Notes under the pieces: generated by a model
The model's input: the letters and a program-made list of their open reading frames with translations, nothing else
Databases searched by the model: none
What the model was told of the DNA's origin: nothing
Program-made: the position numbers and the translations under genes
In this document: one piece after another, positions 36,153-44,031 of the stretch
Numbering within the stretch: the first letter of the stretch is position 1
Layout: each line of letters opens with the position of its first letter
Assembly (NCBI GenBank): GCA_046759385.1
Contig: JBHICC010000006.1
Span: forward strand, 1 to 64,000
DNA length: 64,000 nucleotides
Origin: JBHICC01 sp046759385
GTDB lineage: Bacteria > Pseudomonadota > Gammaproteobacteria > Acidiferrobacterales > SPGG2
Direction of reading: 5' to 3'

Positions 36153-37469
36153 GTGGCGGCATTGAACCTTCGCATGCTCGATACGCGAGCCCGGGATTTC
36201 GAGCGCAGTTTTCTGCAGCTACAGGCGCGTGGCCAGATGGGCGATGCGAACGTCGACCACGCGGTGCGCGAGATTCTAGAAGACGTTCGTGTACGCGGTG
36301 ATAAGGCGGTGTTGGAGCACACACGCCGTTATGATCGCTACCAGGCAGAAAGTCTAGCCGAGCTCGAGGTGTCGCGTACTCAGCTGGACAAAGCTCTGAC
36401 CTCGCTTCCATCGATACTGCGTTCGGCCTTAGAACAGGCGGCACGCCGGATACGGACATACCACGAGCGGCAGCGGGTCGACTCTTGGCAATACCACGAC
36501 GACCAAGGCACCTTGCTCGGCCAGCAGGTTACCGCGTTGGACAAAGTCGGCATGTATGTGCCCGGAGGGCGGGCGGCTTATCCATCGTCGGTACTAATGA
36601 ATGCGATACCCGCTAGGGTGGCGGGCGTGGCCGAGGTCATCATGGCAGCACCGGCACCCGACGGAGAAACAAACGAGATTGTACTCGCGGCGGCACGTCT
36701 GGTTGGCGTCAACCGAGTGTTTGCCATCGGTGGCGCACAAGCGATTGCCGCGCTCGCCTACGGGACAGCGACAGTGCCGCGTGTTGACAAGATCGTAGGT
36801 CCTGGGAACGCCTATGTCGCCTCTGCTAAGCGCATGGTGTTCGGTCAGGTAGACATCGACATGATAGCGGGACCTTCGGAAGTGGTCGTTGTCTGCGATG
36901 GGGGTACGGATCCGGCATGGATCGCGATGGACTTGTTTGCGCAAGCAGAGCACGACGAGGATGCACAAGCGATCCTCATCAGTCTCGACGCATCCTTTAC
37001 GGATCGCGTGCGGTCGTCGATTGATCAGTTGCTTGGAGATATGGAGCGCCGCGATATCATCAAGGTAGCACTGGAACGGCAGGGTGCATTAATTACGGTG
37101 CGCAGCGTCGATGAGGCCGTTGACCTTGTTAACCAGCTTGCGCCGGAGCACTTGGAGTTATCGCTGGAGGATCCGCTACCTGTGGCGCAGCGTGTGCGCC
37201 ACGCCGGAGCGATTTTTCTTGGGCGCTACTCGGCAGAGGTTCTAGGCGACTATTGCGCTGGCCCAAATCACGTGCTACCCACCGCAGGGACAGCACGTTT
37301 CAGCTCGCCGCTCGGCGTGTACGATTTTCAGAAGCGCACGAACCTCGTTATGTGCACCCCGCAGGGCGCGGCAGAGCTGGCGAGGACAGCTTCCGTGTTA
37401 GCACAAGGGGAGGGGCTTGCGGCCCACGCACGTTCCGCACAGTACCGCATCAACGAGGGCGACAAGTAG
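36153..37469 (+). CDS. hisD: histidinol dehydrogenase
   Basis: Zinc enzyme for the last two oxidation steps to histidine. The 438-residue product contains YVPGGRAAYPSSVLMN, the metal/catalytic regions AGPSEVVVVCD and AEHDEDAQA, and the C-terminal SPLGVYDFQKRTNLV. GTG 36153 start. Its TAG stop lies within the left arm of a strong palindrome, so the his genes may be split into murA-hisGD and hisC-onward transcripts. Confidence 0.96.
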   Translation: MAALNLRMLDTRARDFERSFLQLQARGQMGDANVDHAVREILEDVRVRGDKAVLEHTRRYDRYQAESLAELEVSRTQLDKALTSLPSILRSALEQAARRIRTYHERQRVDSWQYHDDQGTLLGQQVTALDKVGMYVPGGRAAYPSSVLMNAIPARVAGVAEVIMAAPAPDGETNEIVLAAARLVGVNRVFAIGGAQAIAALAYGTATVPRVDKIVGPGNAYVASAKRMVFGQVDIDMIAGPSEVVVVCDGGTDPAWIAMDLFAQAEHDEDAQAILISLDASFTDRVRSSIDQLLGDMERRDIIKVALERQGALITVRSVDEAVDLVNQLAPEHLELSLEDPLPVAQRVRHAGAIFLGRYSAEVLGDYCAGPNHVLPTAGTARFSSPLGVYDFQKRTNLVMCTPQGAAELARTASVLAQGEGLAAHARSAQYRINEGDK

Positions 37470-37526
37470 CGACTAGAACAGGACGCATCGATCGTCCTGT
37501 TCTGTTTTCTAGCAACCCGCTACTTG
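37463..37526 (+). terminator. long hairpin, possible terminator, after hisD
   Basis: The core stem GAACAGGACG/CGTCCTGTTC (37476-37502, 7-base loop) is perfect and is followed by TGTTTTCT, so it may act as a terminator. The pairing continues outward: CAAGTAGCG (37463-37471, containing the hisD TAG) is complementary to CGCTACTTG at 37518-37526, and CTAGAA pairs within. The right arm carries extra bases. This outer pairing is not needed for termination and links it to the other stop-embedding palindromes. Confidence 0.65.
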
Positions 37527-37548
37527 CAGCAGCTTGAGATTTGTCTCC

Positions 37549-38628
37549 ATGGGTATCAGCGAAAAGATCGCACGTCTCATCCGTCCCGAAATACGCCGGT
37601 CAAGCGCTTATGTGGTCCCCGACTCCAAAGGACTGATTAAGCTCGACGCTATGGAGAACCCGTATGGTTGGCCGGGGGACATCAAGGCTGCTTGGCTCGA
37701 AGTACTTCAGGATGTCGAGTTAAACCGTTACCCGGATCCGGAGCCTGAGGCACTTAAGCGACGCTTGCGCGAGACTATGTCGATTCCCTCGGAAATGCAG
37801 CTACTGCTTGGTAACGGATCAGACGAACTGATTCAGACGATTCTTATCGCACTTGCCACTGGGGGAAGCCGGGTGTTGGCGCCCGTCCCGACGTTCGTTA
37901 TGTATGAAGTCATTGCGCGAAACCTCGGCATCGAGTTCGTCGGTGTGCCGCTGTGTTCCGATTTCTCACTTGATGTCCCAGCAATGTGTGCAGCGCTTGA
38001 GCGTACTCAAACGGCGGTGACGTTTATCGCTTGTCCCAACAACCCGACGGGGAACCGATTTGCGGATGCAGACATTGAGACTGTGGTCCGGCACACGAGT
38101 GGTTTGGTAATCATCGATGAGGCCTATTTCGCGTTCACAGACTCGAATTTTATGCGCTTTGCCACTCGGTACGACAATGTACTTGTGATACGTACGCTAT
38201 CAAAAGTAGGTCTGGCCGGTCTGCGGTTAGGATTTTTGATGGGACCAGCGGCTTGGCTTCATGAGTTCGAGAAGGTTCGACTACCCTATAACATTAACAG
38301 TCTCACACAAGCGAGCGTCGAGTTCGTGTTACAGCATCGCCATTTCCTTCAACAGCAAGTGGCACAGCTGCGTTTAGAGCGCAATCGGCTATGGTCTGCT
38401 TTGAACGAGTTGCCGGGCGTACGCGCCTGGCCGAGCGAAACTAACTTTATTATGTGCCAAGTGCCAGACGTGGACGCCGATCGGGTAGCGGAGTCGTTAC
38501 GCGTTTCCGGTGTGCTCGTGAAGAGTTTGACCGGTGCTAGCCCCGTTCTGCGGGACTGCATACGCATTACCGTAGGGACGTGCGAAGAGAACGACGCTTT
38601 GTTAGATGCCCTGCGGGCGACGGTTTGA
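37549..38628 (+). CDS. hisC: histidinol-phosphate aminotransferase
   Basis: PLP-dependent aminotransferase of histidine synthesis. The 359 residues show LDAMENPYGWP, LLGNGSDELIQ, the CPNNPTGN motif and the Schiff-base Lys in RTLSKVGLAGLRLG. ATG 37549 (MGISEKIARLIRPEIRRSS) is preferred to a TTG five codons upstream. It begins 22 bp after the hisD palindrome and is followed 4 bp later by hisB. Confidence 0.94.
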   Translation: MGISEKIARLIRPEIRRSSAYVVPDSKGLIKLDAMENPYGWPGDIKAAWLEVLQDVELNRYPDPEPEALKRRLRETMSIPSEMQLLLGNGSDELIQTILIALATGGSRVLAPVPTFVMYEVIARNLGIEFVGVPLCSDFSLDVPAMCAALERTQTAVTFIACPNNPTGNRFADADIETVVRHTSGLVIIDEAYFAFTDSNFMRFATRYDNVLVIRTLSKVGLAGLRLGFLMGPAAWLHEFEKVRLPYNINSLTQASVEFVLQHRHFLQQQVAQLRLERNRLWSALNELPGVRAWPSETNFIMCQVPDVDADRVAESLRVSGVLVKSLTGASPVLRDCIRITVGTCEENDALLDALRATV

Positions 38629-38632
38629 TACC

Positions 38633-39259
38633 ATGCAGCCCTCTCAGCGGACACATAAAAGCAACGTGAAAAAGCGAATCGCCGAGGTTACGCGCGCAAC
38701 CAAGGAGACCGAGATCAAGGTCACGGTTAACCTGGACGGCACCGGTGTGTCTAAGTTAGACACTGGCGTACCTTTCCTCGAGCACATGCTCGACCAAGTG
38801 GCACGGCACGGCATGCTCGATGTTCGAGTGAAGGCAAAAGGCGATTTGCACATCGACGCACACCATACGGTGGAGGACATTGGAATTAGTTTGGGTCAAG
38901 CGATCACCAAAGCAGTCGGTGACAAGAAAGGAATACGTCGCTATGGCCATGGCTACGTTCCGCTGGATGAAGCGTTAAGTCGCGTTGTTGTAGATTTCTC
39001 CGGGCGCCCCACGCTTGAATATCATGTCGATTTCCCACGGGCGCGTATCGCTGACTTCGACGTAGATTTGCTGCATGAGTTTTTTCAGGGATTTTGTAAC
39101 CACGCCCTCGTGACCTTGCACATCGACAATCTGCGCGGAAACAATTCGCATCATATTGCCGAAACAGTGTTCAAAGCTTTTGGGCGAGCTTTGCGTATGG
39201 GGGTTGAGCGCGATCCCAGAGCTATTGAGGTTGTTCCCTCGACTAAGGGTAGTCTTTAG
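38633..39259 (+). CDS. hisB: imidazoleglycerol-phosphate dehydratase (monofunctional)
   Basis: Dehydrates imidazole glycerol phosphate. The 208 residues carry the two metal-binding histidine motifs DAHHTVEDIG and GNNSHHIAET, and the conserved VPFLEHMLDQVARHG. No histidinol-phosphatase domain is fused, so that phosphatase (HisN or another) must be encoded elsewhere. ATG 38633 is chosen; the open frame extends back into hisC. Confidence 0.95.
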   Translation: MQPSQRTHKSNVKKRIAEVTRATKETEIKVTVNLDGTGVSKLDTGVPFLEHMLDQVARHGMLDVRVKAKGDLHIDAHHTVEDIGISLGQAITKAVGDKKGIRRYGHGYVPLDEALSRVVVDFSGRPTLEYHVDFPRARIADFDVDLLHEFFQGFCNHALVTLHIDNLRGNNSHHIAETVFKAFGRALRMGVERDPRAIEVVPSTKGSL

Positions 39260-39337
39260 CACATTCTTGCGGAGGTCAGCGCCCAGCGCGCTCCGCCGAT
39301 CCTTTTCACCCCGTCTCCAAAAACTTGAACGACCGAC

Positions 39338-39988
39338 ATGAACAAAATCGCGGTAGTTGATTATGGCATGGGCAATTTGCGCTCCGTGTGTAAGGCGCTT
39401 GAACACGCGAGATGCGGTGTCCAGGTCTGCTTGACGTCCAGCCCGCACCAGTTGCGCCAAGCCGATCGCGTGGTTTTCCCCGGTCAGGGCGCCATCAGGG
39501 GGTGCGTCGCCGGGCTCGAGGCTCGTGGACTGCGCGACGCGCTCCTAGAGTCTATGAAGACCAAACCTTTCTTAGGTATCTGCTTAGGGTTGCAGGCATT
39601 GTACGATTTCAGTGAAGAGGGTGGCGGAACGGAGACGTTGCGTGTTTTGCCCGGTAAAGTTCGCTTGTTTCCCAAAACGTCAATGCATGACCGCAAGACA
39701 GGCCGAGCCTTTAAGGTACCCCACATGGGGTGGAACCAAGTGCACCAGGTGGTGGCACATCCATTATGGCGAGGGATCATGCAAGATAGCCGCTTCTATT
39801 TTGTCCACAGCTACTACGTGGAGTCTGATGACGACCGTTATGTAGTCGGTATAAGCGACTACGGAGTACGGTTTACGTCCGCAGCAGCGAAGGACAATAT
39901 GTTTGCGCTGCAGTGTCATCCGGAAAAAAGTCAGCAGGCAGGCTTACAGCTACTGCGAAATTTTGCCGACTGGAATGGTGAGTGGTAG
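39338..39988 (+). CDS. hisH: imidazole glycerol phosphate synthase, glutaminase subunit
   Basis: Glutamine amidotransferase subunit that supplies ammonia to HisF. The 216-residue product has the oxyanion-strand PGQGA, nucleophile Cys82 in FLGICLGLQAL, and the His/Glu pair in ALQCHPEKSQ. Intact. It precedes hisA by 13 bp, while its partner hisF is two genes further on. Confidence 0.96.
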   Translation: MNKIAVVDYGMGNLRSVCKALEHARCGVQVCLTSSPHQLRQADRVVFPGQGAIRGCVAGLEARGLRDALLESMKTKPFLGICLGLQALYDFSEEGGGTETLRVLPGKVRLFPKTSMHDRKTGRAFKVPHMGWNQVHQVVAHPLWRGIMQDSRFYFVHSYYVESDDDRYVVGISDYGVRFTSAAAKDNMFALQCHPEKSQQAGLQLLRNFADWNGEW

Positions 39989-40001
39989 CGAGGACACGAG
40001 G

Positions 40002-40757
40002 ATGTCATTTATTGTTATCCCCGCCATCGATATAAAGGACGGACGATGCGTACGACTGCGCCAGGGACGCATGGATGAAGAAACAGTGTTCTCTCATGAC
40101 CCGGTGGCGGTGGCGCAGCGTTGGGTGGAGGCGGGGGCACGGCGCCTGCATCTTGTTGATCTCAATGGCGCGCTACACGGCGTGCCCGTCAATGTTGACG
40201 TCATACGTGCTATTGCAACACAGCATCCGAGTTTGCCGATTCAGGTGGGTGGTGGAATCCGCACCGAAGAGACTATCCGGACCTATCTCAATGCCGGGAT
40301 AACCTACGTCATACTCGGGACCAAAGCGGTGACAGCACCCTACTTCGTCAGAGAGATGTGCGCGCAGTTTCCCACACACATCGTAGTAGGTCTTGATGCG
40401 CAGGATGGGAAGCTCGCTACCGACGGATGGTCCAGATTATCGGGCCATGACATCATCGATCTTGCCATACGCTACCAGACAGATGGGGTTGAGGCGATTG
40501 TGTATACGGATATCGGGCGCGATGGCATGCTCACAGGCGTAAACGTGGAATCTACGGTCAAACTCGCTAAGGCGATCTCCATTCCCGTTATCGCATCTGG
40601 CGGTATCAGGGATCTGAAAGATATCCGCGGGTTATGTAAGGTAGCGAGTGATGGTATCTTGGGTGCGATCACAGGCAGAGCGATCTACGAAGGCTCGCTC
40701 GATTTTGTTGAGGCACAAGGACTGGCGGATGAGTTGACCGTAAGGGGTGAGGCGTGA
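40002..40757 (+). CDS. hisA: ProFAR isomerase HisA
   Basis: TIM-barrel isomerase of histidine synthesis. The 251 residues include FIVIPAIDIKDGRCVRL, HLVDLNGA, IQVGGGIRTEET, GLDAQDGKLATDGW and TDIGRDGMLTGVN, the two phosphate-binding halves being clear. ATG 40002 follows GAGGA closely; the longer upstream frame lies within hisH. The last codons (VRGEA) and the TGA form the left arm of a long palindrome. Confidence 0.96.
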   Translation: MSFIVIPAIDIKDGRCVRLRQGRMDEETVFSHDPVAVAQRWVEAGARRLHLVDLNGALHGVPVNVDVIRAIATQHPSLPIQVGGGIRTEETIRTYLNAGITYVILGTKAVTAPYFVREMCAQFPTHIVVGLDAQDGKLATDGWSRLSGHDIIDLAIRYQTDGVEAIVYTDIGRDGMLTGVNVESTVKLAKAISIPVIASGGIRDLKDIRGLCKVASDGILGAITGRAIYEGSLDFVEAQGLADELTVRGEA

Positions 40758-40832
40758 GGGGTGAGGTGAGAGTCTAAGGTGTAAACAGAAGTTTATCCTC
40801 GCCCCTCACTCCTAACCCCTCACACCTCACGT
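40743..40832. repeat. long G-rich/C-rich palindrome between hisA and hisF
   Basis: The left arm, made of iterated GTGAGG/GTGAGGGG words (from 40743), contains the hisA TGA. The right arm (about 40797-40832) read in reverse complement is GTGAGGTGTGAGGGGTTAGG followed by AGTGAG, pairing with GTGAGGCGTGAGGGGTGAGG then TGAG over roughly 25 bases with few mismatches. A small inner hairpin TAAAC-AGAA-GTTTA caps it. No T-run follows. hisF starts 7 bp after the right arm, so the hairpin could sequester part of the hisF leader. Confidence 0.7.
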
Positions 40833-40839
40833 AAAACGT

Positions 40840-41619
40840 ATGGGTTTAGCGAAGCGCATCATTCCTTGTTTGGACGTCGACCTTGGTCGGGTGGTAAAAG
40901 GCATCCGATTTGTCGACATTCGCGACGCGGGCGATCCTGTCGAGAACGCGCGACGCTATGATGAACAAGGCGCGGACGAGCTTACTCTCCTGGACATCAC
41001 AGCAAGCTCGGATGACCGCGATACCATGGTAGAAGTGGTGGAAGCAGTGGCCAGCGAAGTCTTCATTCCGCTAACTGTGGGTGGCGGCATACGCGATAGT
41101 GACGATGTTCGGCGGATGCTTAACGCTGGTGCTGATAAGGTTGCAATCAACACGGCTGCTGTGAGGAACCCAGATATAGTAAAAGAGACGTCTGATTACT
41201 TTGGTGAGCAGTGCATTGTCGTCGCGATCGATGCGAAGCAGGTGCAAGCCGATACGCATCCGCGCTGGCAGGTTTACACACACGGCGGACGCAAGCCTAC
41301 CGGAATCGATGCGGTCGAATGGGCACAAAGAATGATGGAATATGGAGCCGGCGAGCTGCTCCTGACGAGCATGGATCGTGACGGTACACGCGACGGCTTC
41401 GATTTAGCGCTTACTCAGAACGTCAGTGATGCCGTCGATGTGCCCGTTATCGCCTCTGGTGGTGTCGGGAATCTTGATCATTTGGTTGCGGGTATCTTGG
41501 AGGGACACGCTGATGCCGTTTTGGCTGCGAGTATCTTTCACTTCGGCGAATACACCGTGGGTGAAGCCAAACAGCGCATGGCTGAATGCGGTATTGACGT
41601 TAGACGGGAAGCTGGGTAA
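40840..41619 (+). CDS. hisF: imidazole glycerol phosphate synthase, cyclase subunit
   Basis: TIM-barrel cyclase partner of HisH. The 259-residue product has RIIPCLDVDLGRVVKG with catalytic Asp11-type residue, IPLTVGGGIR, LLTSMDRDGTRDGFD (second catalytic Asp) and IASGGVGNLDHL. Intact. Its start lies just after the hisA-hisF palindrome, and no clean Shine-Dalgarno is seen in the spacer (ACGTAAAACGT). Confidence 0.96.
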   Translation: MGLAKRIIPCLDVDLGRVVKGIRFVDIRDAGDPVENARRYDEQGADELTLLDITASSDDRDTMVEVVEAVASEVFIPLTVGGGIRDSDDVRRMLNAGADKVAINTAAVRNPDIVKETSDYFGEQCIVVAIDAKQVQADTHPRWQVYTHGGRKPTGIDAVEWAQRMMEYGAGELLLTSMDRDGTRDGFDLALTQNVSDAVDVPVIASGGVGNLDHLVAGILEGHADAVLAASIFHFGEYTVGEAKQRMAECGIDVRREAG

Positions 41620-41639
41620 GCCTGATCCGGGAACCTACG

Positions 41640-42035
41640 ATGACTAGTAATCTACTTGATTCAGTAAGCTGGAACAGCGACGGGCTCGTCCCCGTAATCG
41701 CACAGGAGAGCGCATCCGGGCGGGTGCTGATGCTCGCCTGGATGAATCGCGAAGCGCTTGCGGCAACTATCCGCGATGGAGAAGCTGTATATTGGTCGCG
41801 CTCGCGCGGCAAGCTCTGGCGTAAGGGCGAGCAATCGGGTCATGTGCAAATCGTCAGAGATATTCGCCTTGACTGCGATCACGATACCCTTCTGTTGACC
41901 GTTGAGCAGAAGGGGGGTATTGCTTGCCACACGGGGCGGCACAGCTGCTTCTTTGAACAACGACAGGGTGAGCAGTGGGTGGCCGTAGACCCGGTGCTGA
42001 AGAGCGAGGAAGATATCTACGGCAAACCGTCTTAG
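41640..42035 (+). CDS. hisI: phosphoribosyl-AMP cyclohydrolase
   Basis: Zinc-dependent cyclohydrolase of histidine synthesis. The 131 residues contain VLMLAWMNREAL, YWSRSRGKLWRKGEQSGH and the metal Cys/Asp motif LDCDHDTLLLTVEQ with CHTGRHSCFF. HisI and HisE are separate proteins here, unlike the fused enterobacterial HisIE. hisE begins 17 bp later. Confidence 0.96.
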   Translation: MTSNLLDSVSWNSDGLVPVIAQESASGRVLMLAWMNREALAATIRDGEAVYWSRSRGKLWRKGEQSGHVQIVRDIRLDCDHDTLLLTVEQKGGIACHTGRHSCFFEQRQGEQWVAVDPVLKSEEDIYGKPS

Positions 42036-42052
42036 ATCCAGGGGCTACCGTC

Positions 42053-42376
42053 ATGTCGGACATTTTAGGCAAGTTAACCGTCGTACTCGAAACGCGCAAG
42101 AACGCCGATCCGGATTCGTCCTACGTAGCGCAACTTTACGCACGGGGCCTCGATGCGATTCTGAAGAAAGTCGGCGAGGAAGCAACGGAAACGGTGCTGG
42201 CAGCTAAGTCAGGAGACCGAAGCCAGCTCATCCGCGAGACTGCCGACCTCTGGTTTCATACCCTGGTTCTGCTGGCACATCTGGAGTGTCGTCCCGAGCA
42301 AGTCTTGCAAGAACTTGAGAGGCGATTTGGCACGTCGGGTATCGAGGAAAAGACCCAGCGCGGGAGCCCCAACTAG
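42053..42376 (+). CDS. hisE: phosphoribosyl-ATP pyrophosphatase
   Basis: Second enzyme of histidine synthesis. The 107-residue helical product has DSSYVAQLYARGLDAILKKV and GEEATETVLAAKSGD, the MazG-like metal site EExxE spacing, and ADLWFHTLVLLAH. ATG 42053 chosen over an upstream in-frame start inside hisI. It closes the his set, and tatA follows after 132 bp that hold no recognisable gene. Confidence 0.95.
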   Translation: MSDILGKLTVVLETRKNADPDSSYVAQLYARGLDAILKKVGEEATETVLAAKSGDRSQLIRETADLWFHTLVLLAHLECRPEQVLQELERRFGTSGIEEKTQRGSPN

Positions 42377-42508
42377 ATGGCAGTAGGCCTGTTCTGTAAG
42401 ATAGGATGCATGGTCTCGGCGTTCCCCCTGGGCGTCGTATGCACATCATGCGAATAGCCGGCGGTCAGTGACCGCAGGCCGCATAGCGAGCGAAGCGGGA
42501 GAAGTACT

Positions 42509-42742
42509 ATGGGTGGCATAGGCATTTGGCAGTTACTGATTATTCTGCTCATCGTGATCTTGATCTTTGGTGCCAAGAAGATAAGAGGTCTAGGCTCTGA
42601 CTTGGGCGGCGCTATTAAGAACTTCAAGCAGTCGGTGAAGGAAGGCGATGAAGAAGGCGAGCAGGAATCCAAGCAGGTGGAGGACAAGCCTGCACAGGTC
42701 ATAAATGGCGAGGTCACGGCGAAGAAGAAGCAAAAGGCCTGA
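42509..42742 (+). CDS. tatA: Sec-independent translocase TatA
   Basis: Pore-forming subunit of the Tat export system. The 77 residues show one N-terminal membrane helix (IGIWQLLIILLIVILIFG), the FGAKKIRGLGSDLG hinge and amphipathic helix, then a charged tail. GGGAGAAG lies upstream of the ATG. A local Tat substrate is probably the Rieske protein encoded 3.5 kb downstream. Confidence 0.95.
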   Translation: MGGIGIWQLLIILLIVILIFGAKKIRGLGSDLGGAIKNFKQSVKEGDEEGEQESKQVEDKPAQVINGEVTAKKKQKA

Positions 42743-42773
42743 ACACCGCTAGTGTCGGCGCGGCGAGATAGCC

Positions 42774-43211
42774 ATGTTCGATATCGGAATAGGAGAGCTG
42801 GCCCTCCTTGGCCTGTTGGTGCTGATTGTGTTGGGGCCAAAGCGATTGCCGGAGATAGCACGTGGCGCCGGCATGTGGGTGGGACGCATCCGTCGGTTTG
42901 TTGCCAGCGTAAAAGAGGACTTTGACCAGGAGCTGCGCACTGAAGAACTCGCCGAACTTAGAAAGCTCCAAAGCGAGCTCACCGAAACTCGTCAGTTCAT
43001 CCAGCGTTCATCCAGCGACGCGCTAGAAAGCCTACAGCGAAATCTTGATGACGAGGTGTTAGCTGGCGCTGCGAAGCCCAAAGCTAAGCGCAAATCTAGC
43101 CGCCGTTCATCGGCTACGACCAAAAAGAAGAAACGACCAGCGACAACGCGCGCCAAGAGACCCTCGGGCAGAAAGAAGAATGTCGCAGCAAGAAAATCAA
43201 GACGGCGCTGA
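42774..43211 (+). CDS. tatB: Sec-independent translocase TatB, with basic tail
   Basis: Receptor subunit of the Tat system. The first 70 residues are typical: membrane helix IGELALLGLLVLIVLGPKRL then LPEIARGAGMWVGRIRR and a long amphipathic helix. From about residue 100 the protein becomes a Lys/Arg/Ser/Thr tail (KRKSSRRSSATTKKKKRP and further) of some 45 residues, resembling histone H1-like tails. Such tails are variable in TatB, but this charge density is notable. The stop lies 32 bp inside tatC. Confidence 0.93.
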   Translation: MFDIGIGELALLGLLVLIVLGPKRLPEIARGAGMWVGRIRRFVASVKEDFDQELRTEELAELRKLQSELTETRQFIQRSSSDALESLQRNLDDEVLAGAAKPKAKRKSSRRSSATTKKKKRPATTRAKRPSGRKKNVAARKSRRR

Positions 43212-44031
43212 GGGAACGTTCCTCTCGCACCTCGTCGAATTGCGTAACCGCCTCATGTATGCGGTTATTGCCGTGCTCGGCGTGTTTGTAGCGCTCGTTT
43301 ACTTTGCCCAAGAAATCTACGTGATCGTAGCGACACCGTTAATGAAAGCTCTGCCGGAAAGCGATAGTATGATATCGACAGGGCCTGCAGACCCGTTTTT
43401 TATTCCGATCAAGCTCACCTTCGCTCTTGCCGTCGTAATTACCATTCCTTATCTGCTTTACCAATTGTGGGCGTTTGTAGCGCCCGGGCTGTACAAACGG
43501 GAACGTCGCCTAGTGGTTCCGCTTCTTGTATCAAGCACGATGTTATTCTATTTAGGCATGGTATTTGCCTACTTTGTCGTGTTTCCTATTGCGTTCGGTT
43601 TCTTCACTGGGTATGCACCCGAAGGCGTGAGAGTGATGACAGATATCAATGCTTATCTGAGCTTCGTGTTGCGCGTCTTTTTCGCCTTCGGTGTCGCCTT
43701 CGAGGTGCCTATCGCCATCATCTTGCTCGCGCGAGCAGGTGTGGTGGATCCAGACACACTGGCGGGAAAGCGCCCCTATGTCGCCATCGCGACATTCGTT
43801 ATTGCCATGTTGCTAACGCCACCGGACGCGTTTTCGCAGACCTTGCTCGCCATACCGATGCTGCTGTTGTTCGAAGTGGGGATTTTTTTCGCCCGGCGCA
43901 TGCGTGGGGGTGAAGGCGCTAACACAGGCATGGAAGACGAGTTGGACGATAGTATCGAAGATTTCGATGGCGCTGTGGCCGGCGGTGGAAAGACGGGAGG
44001 GAATAAATCTTCTAGCGCCCGGTCCAAGTGA
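43180..44031 (+). CDS. tatC: Sec-independent translocase TatC
   Basis: Polytopic core of the Tat translocase that binds twin-arginine signals. The 283-residue product has the conserved cytoplasmic start FLSHLVELRNRLMYAV, six membrane helices, PYLLYQLWAFVAPGLYKRE and AMLLTPPDAFSQTLLAIPM. The ATG overlaps tatB by 32 bp. The acidic C-terminal tail (EDELDDSIEDFD) is long. Its stop overlaps the next gene's GTG. Confidence 0.96.
   Translation: MSQQENQDGAEGTFLSHLVELRNRLMYAVIAVLGVFVALVYFAQEIYVIVATPLMKALPESDSMISTGPADPFFIPIKLTFALAVVITIPYLLYQLWAFVAPGLYKRERRLVVPLLVSSTMLFYLGMVFAYFVVFPIAFGFFTGYAPEGVRVMTDINAYLSFVLRVFFAFGVAFEVPIAIILLARAGVVDPDTLAGKRPYVAIATFVIAMLLTPPDAFSQTLLAIPMLLLFEVGIFFARRMRGGEGANTGMEDELDDSIEDFDGAVAGGGKTGGNKSSSARSK

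Noticed and set aside
37549..42376. Foreign origin of the his gene block
   Set aside because: Composition and order match the surrounding housekeeping genes; murA-hisGDC and hisBHAFIE-tatABC are normal neighbours in this class.
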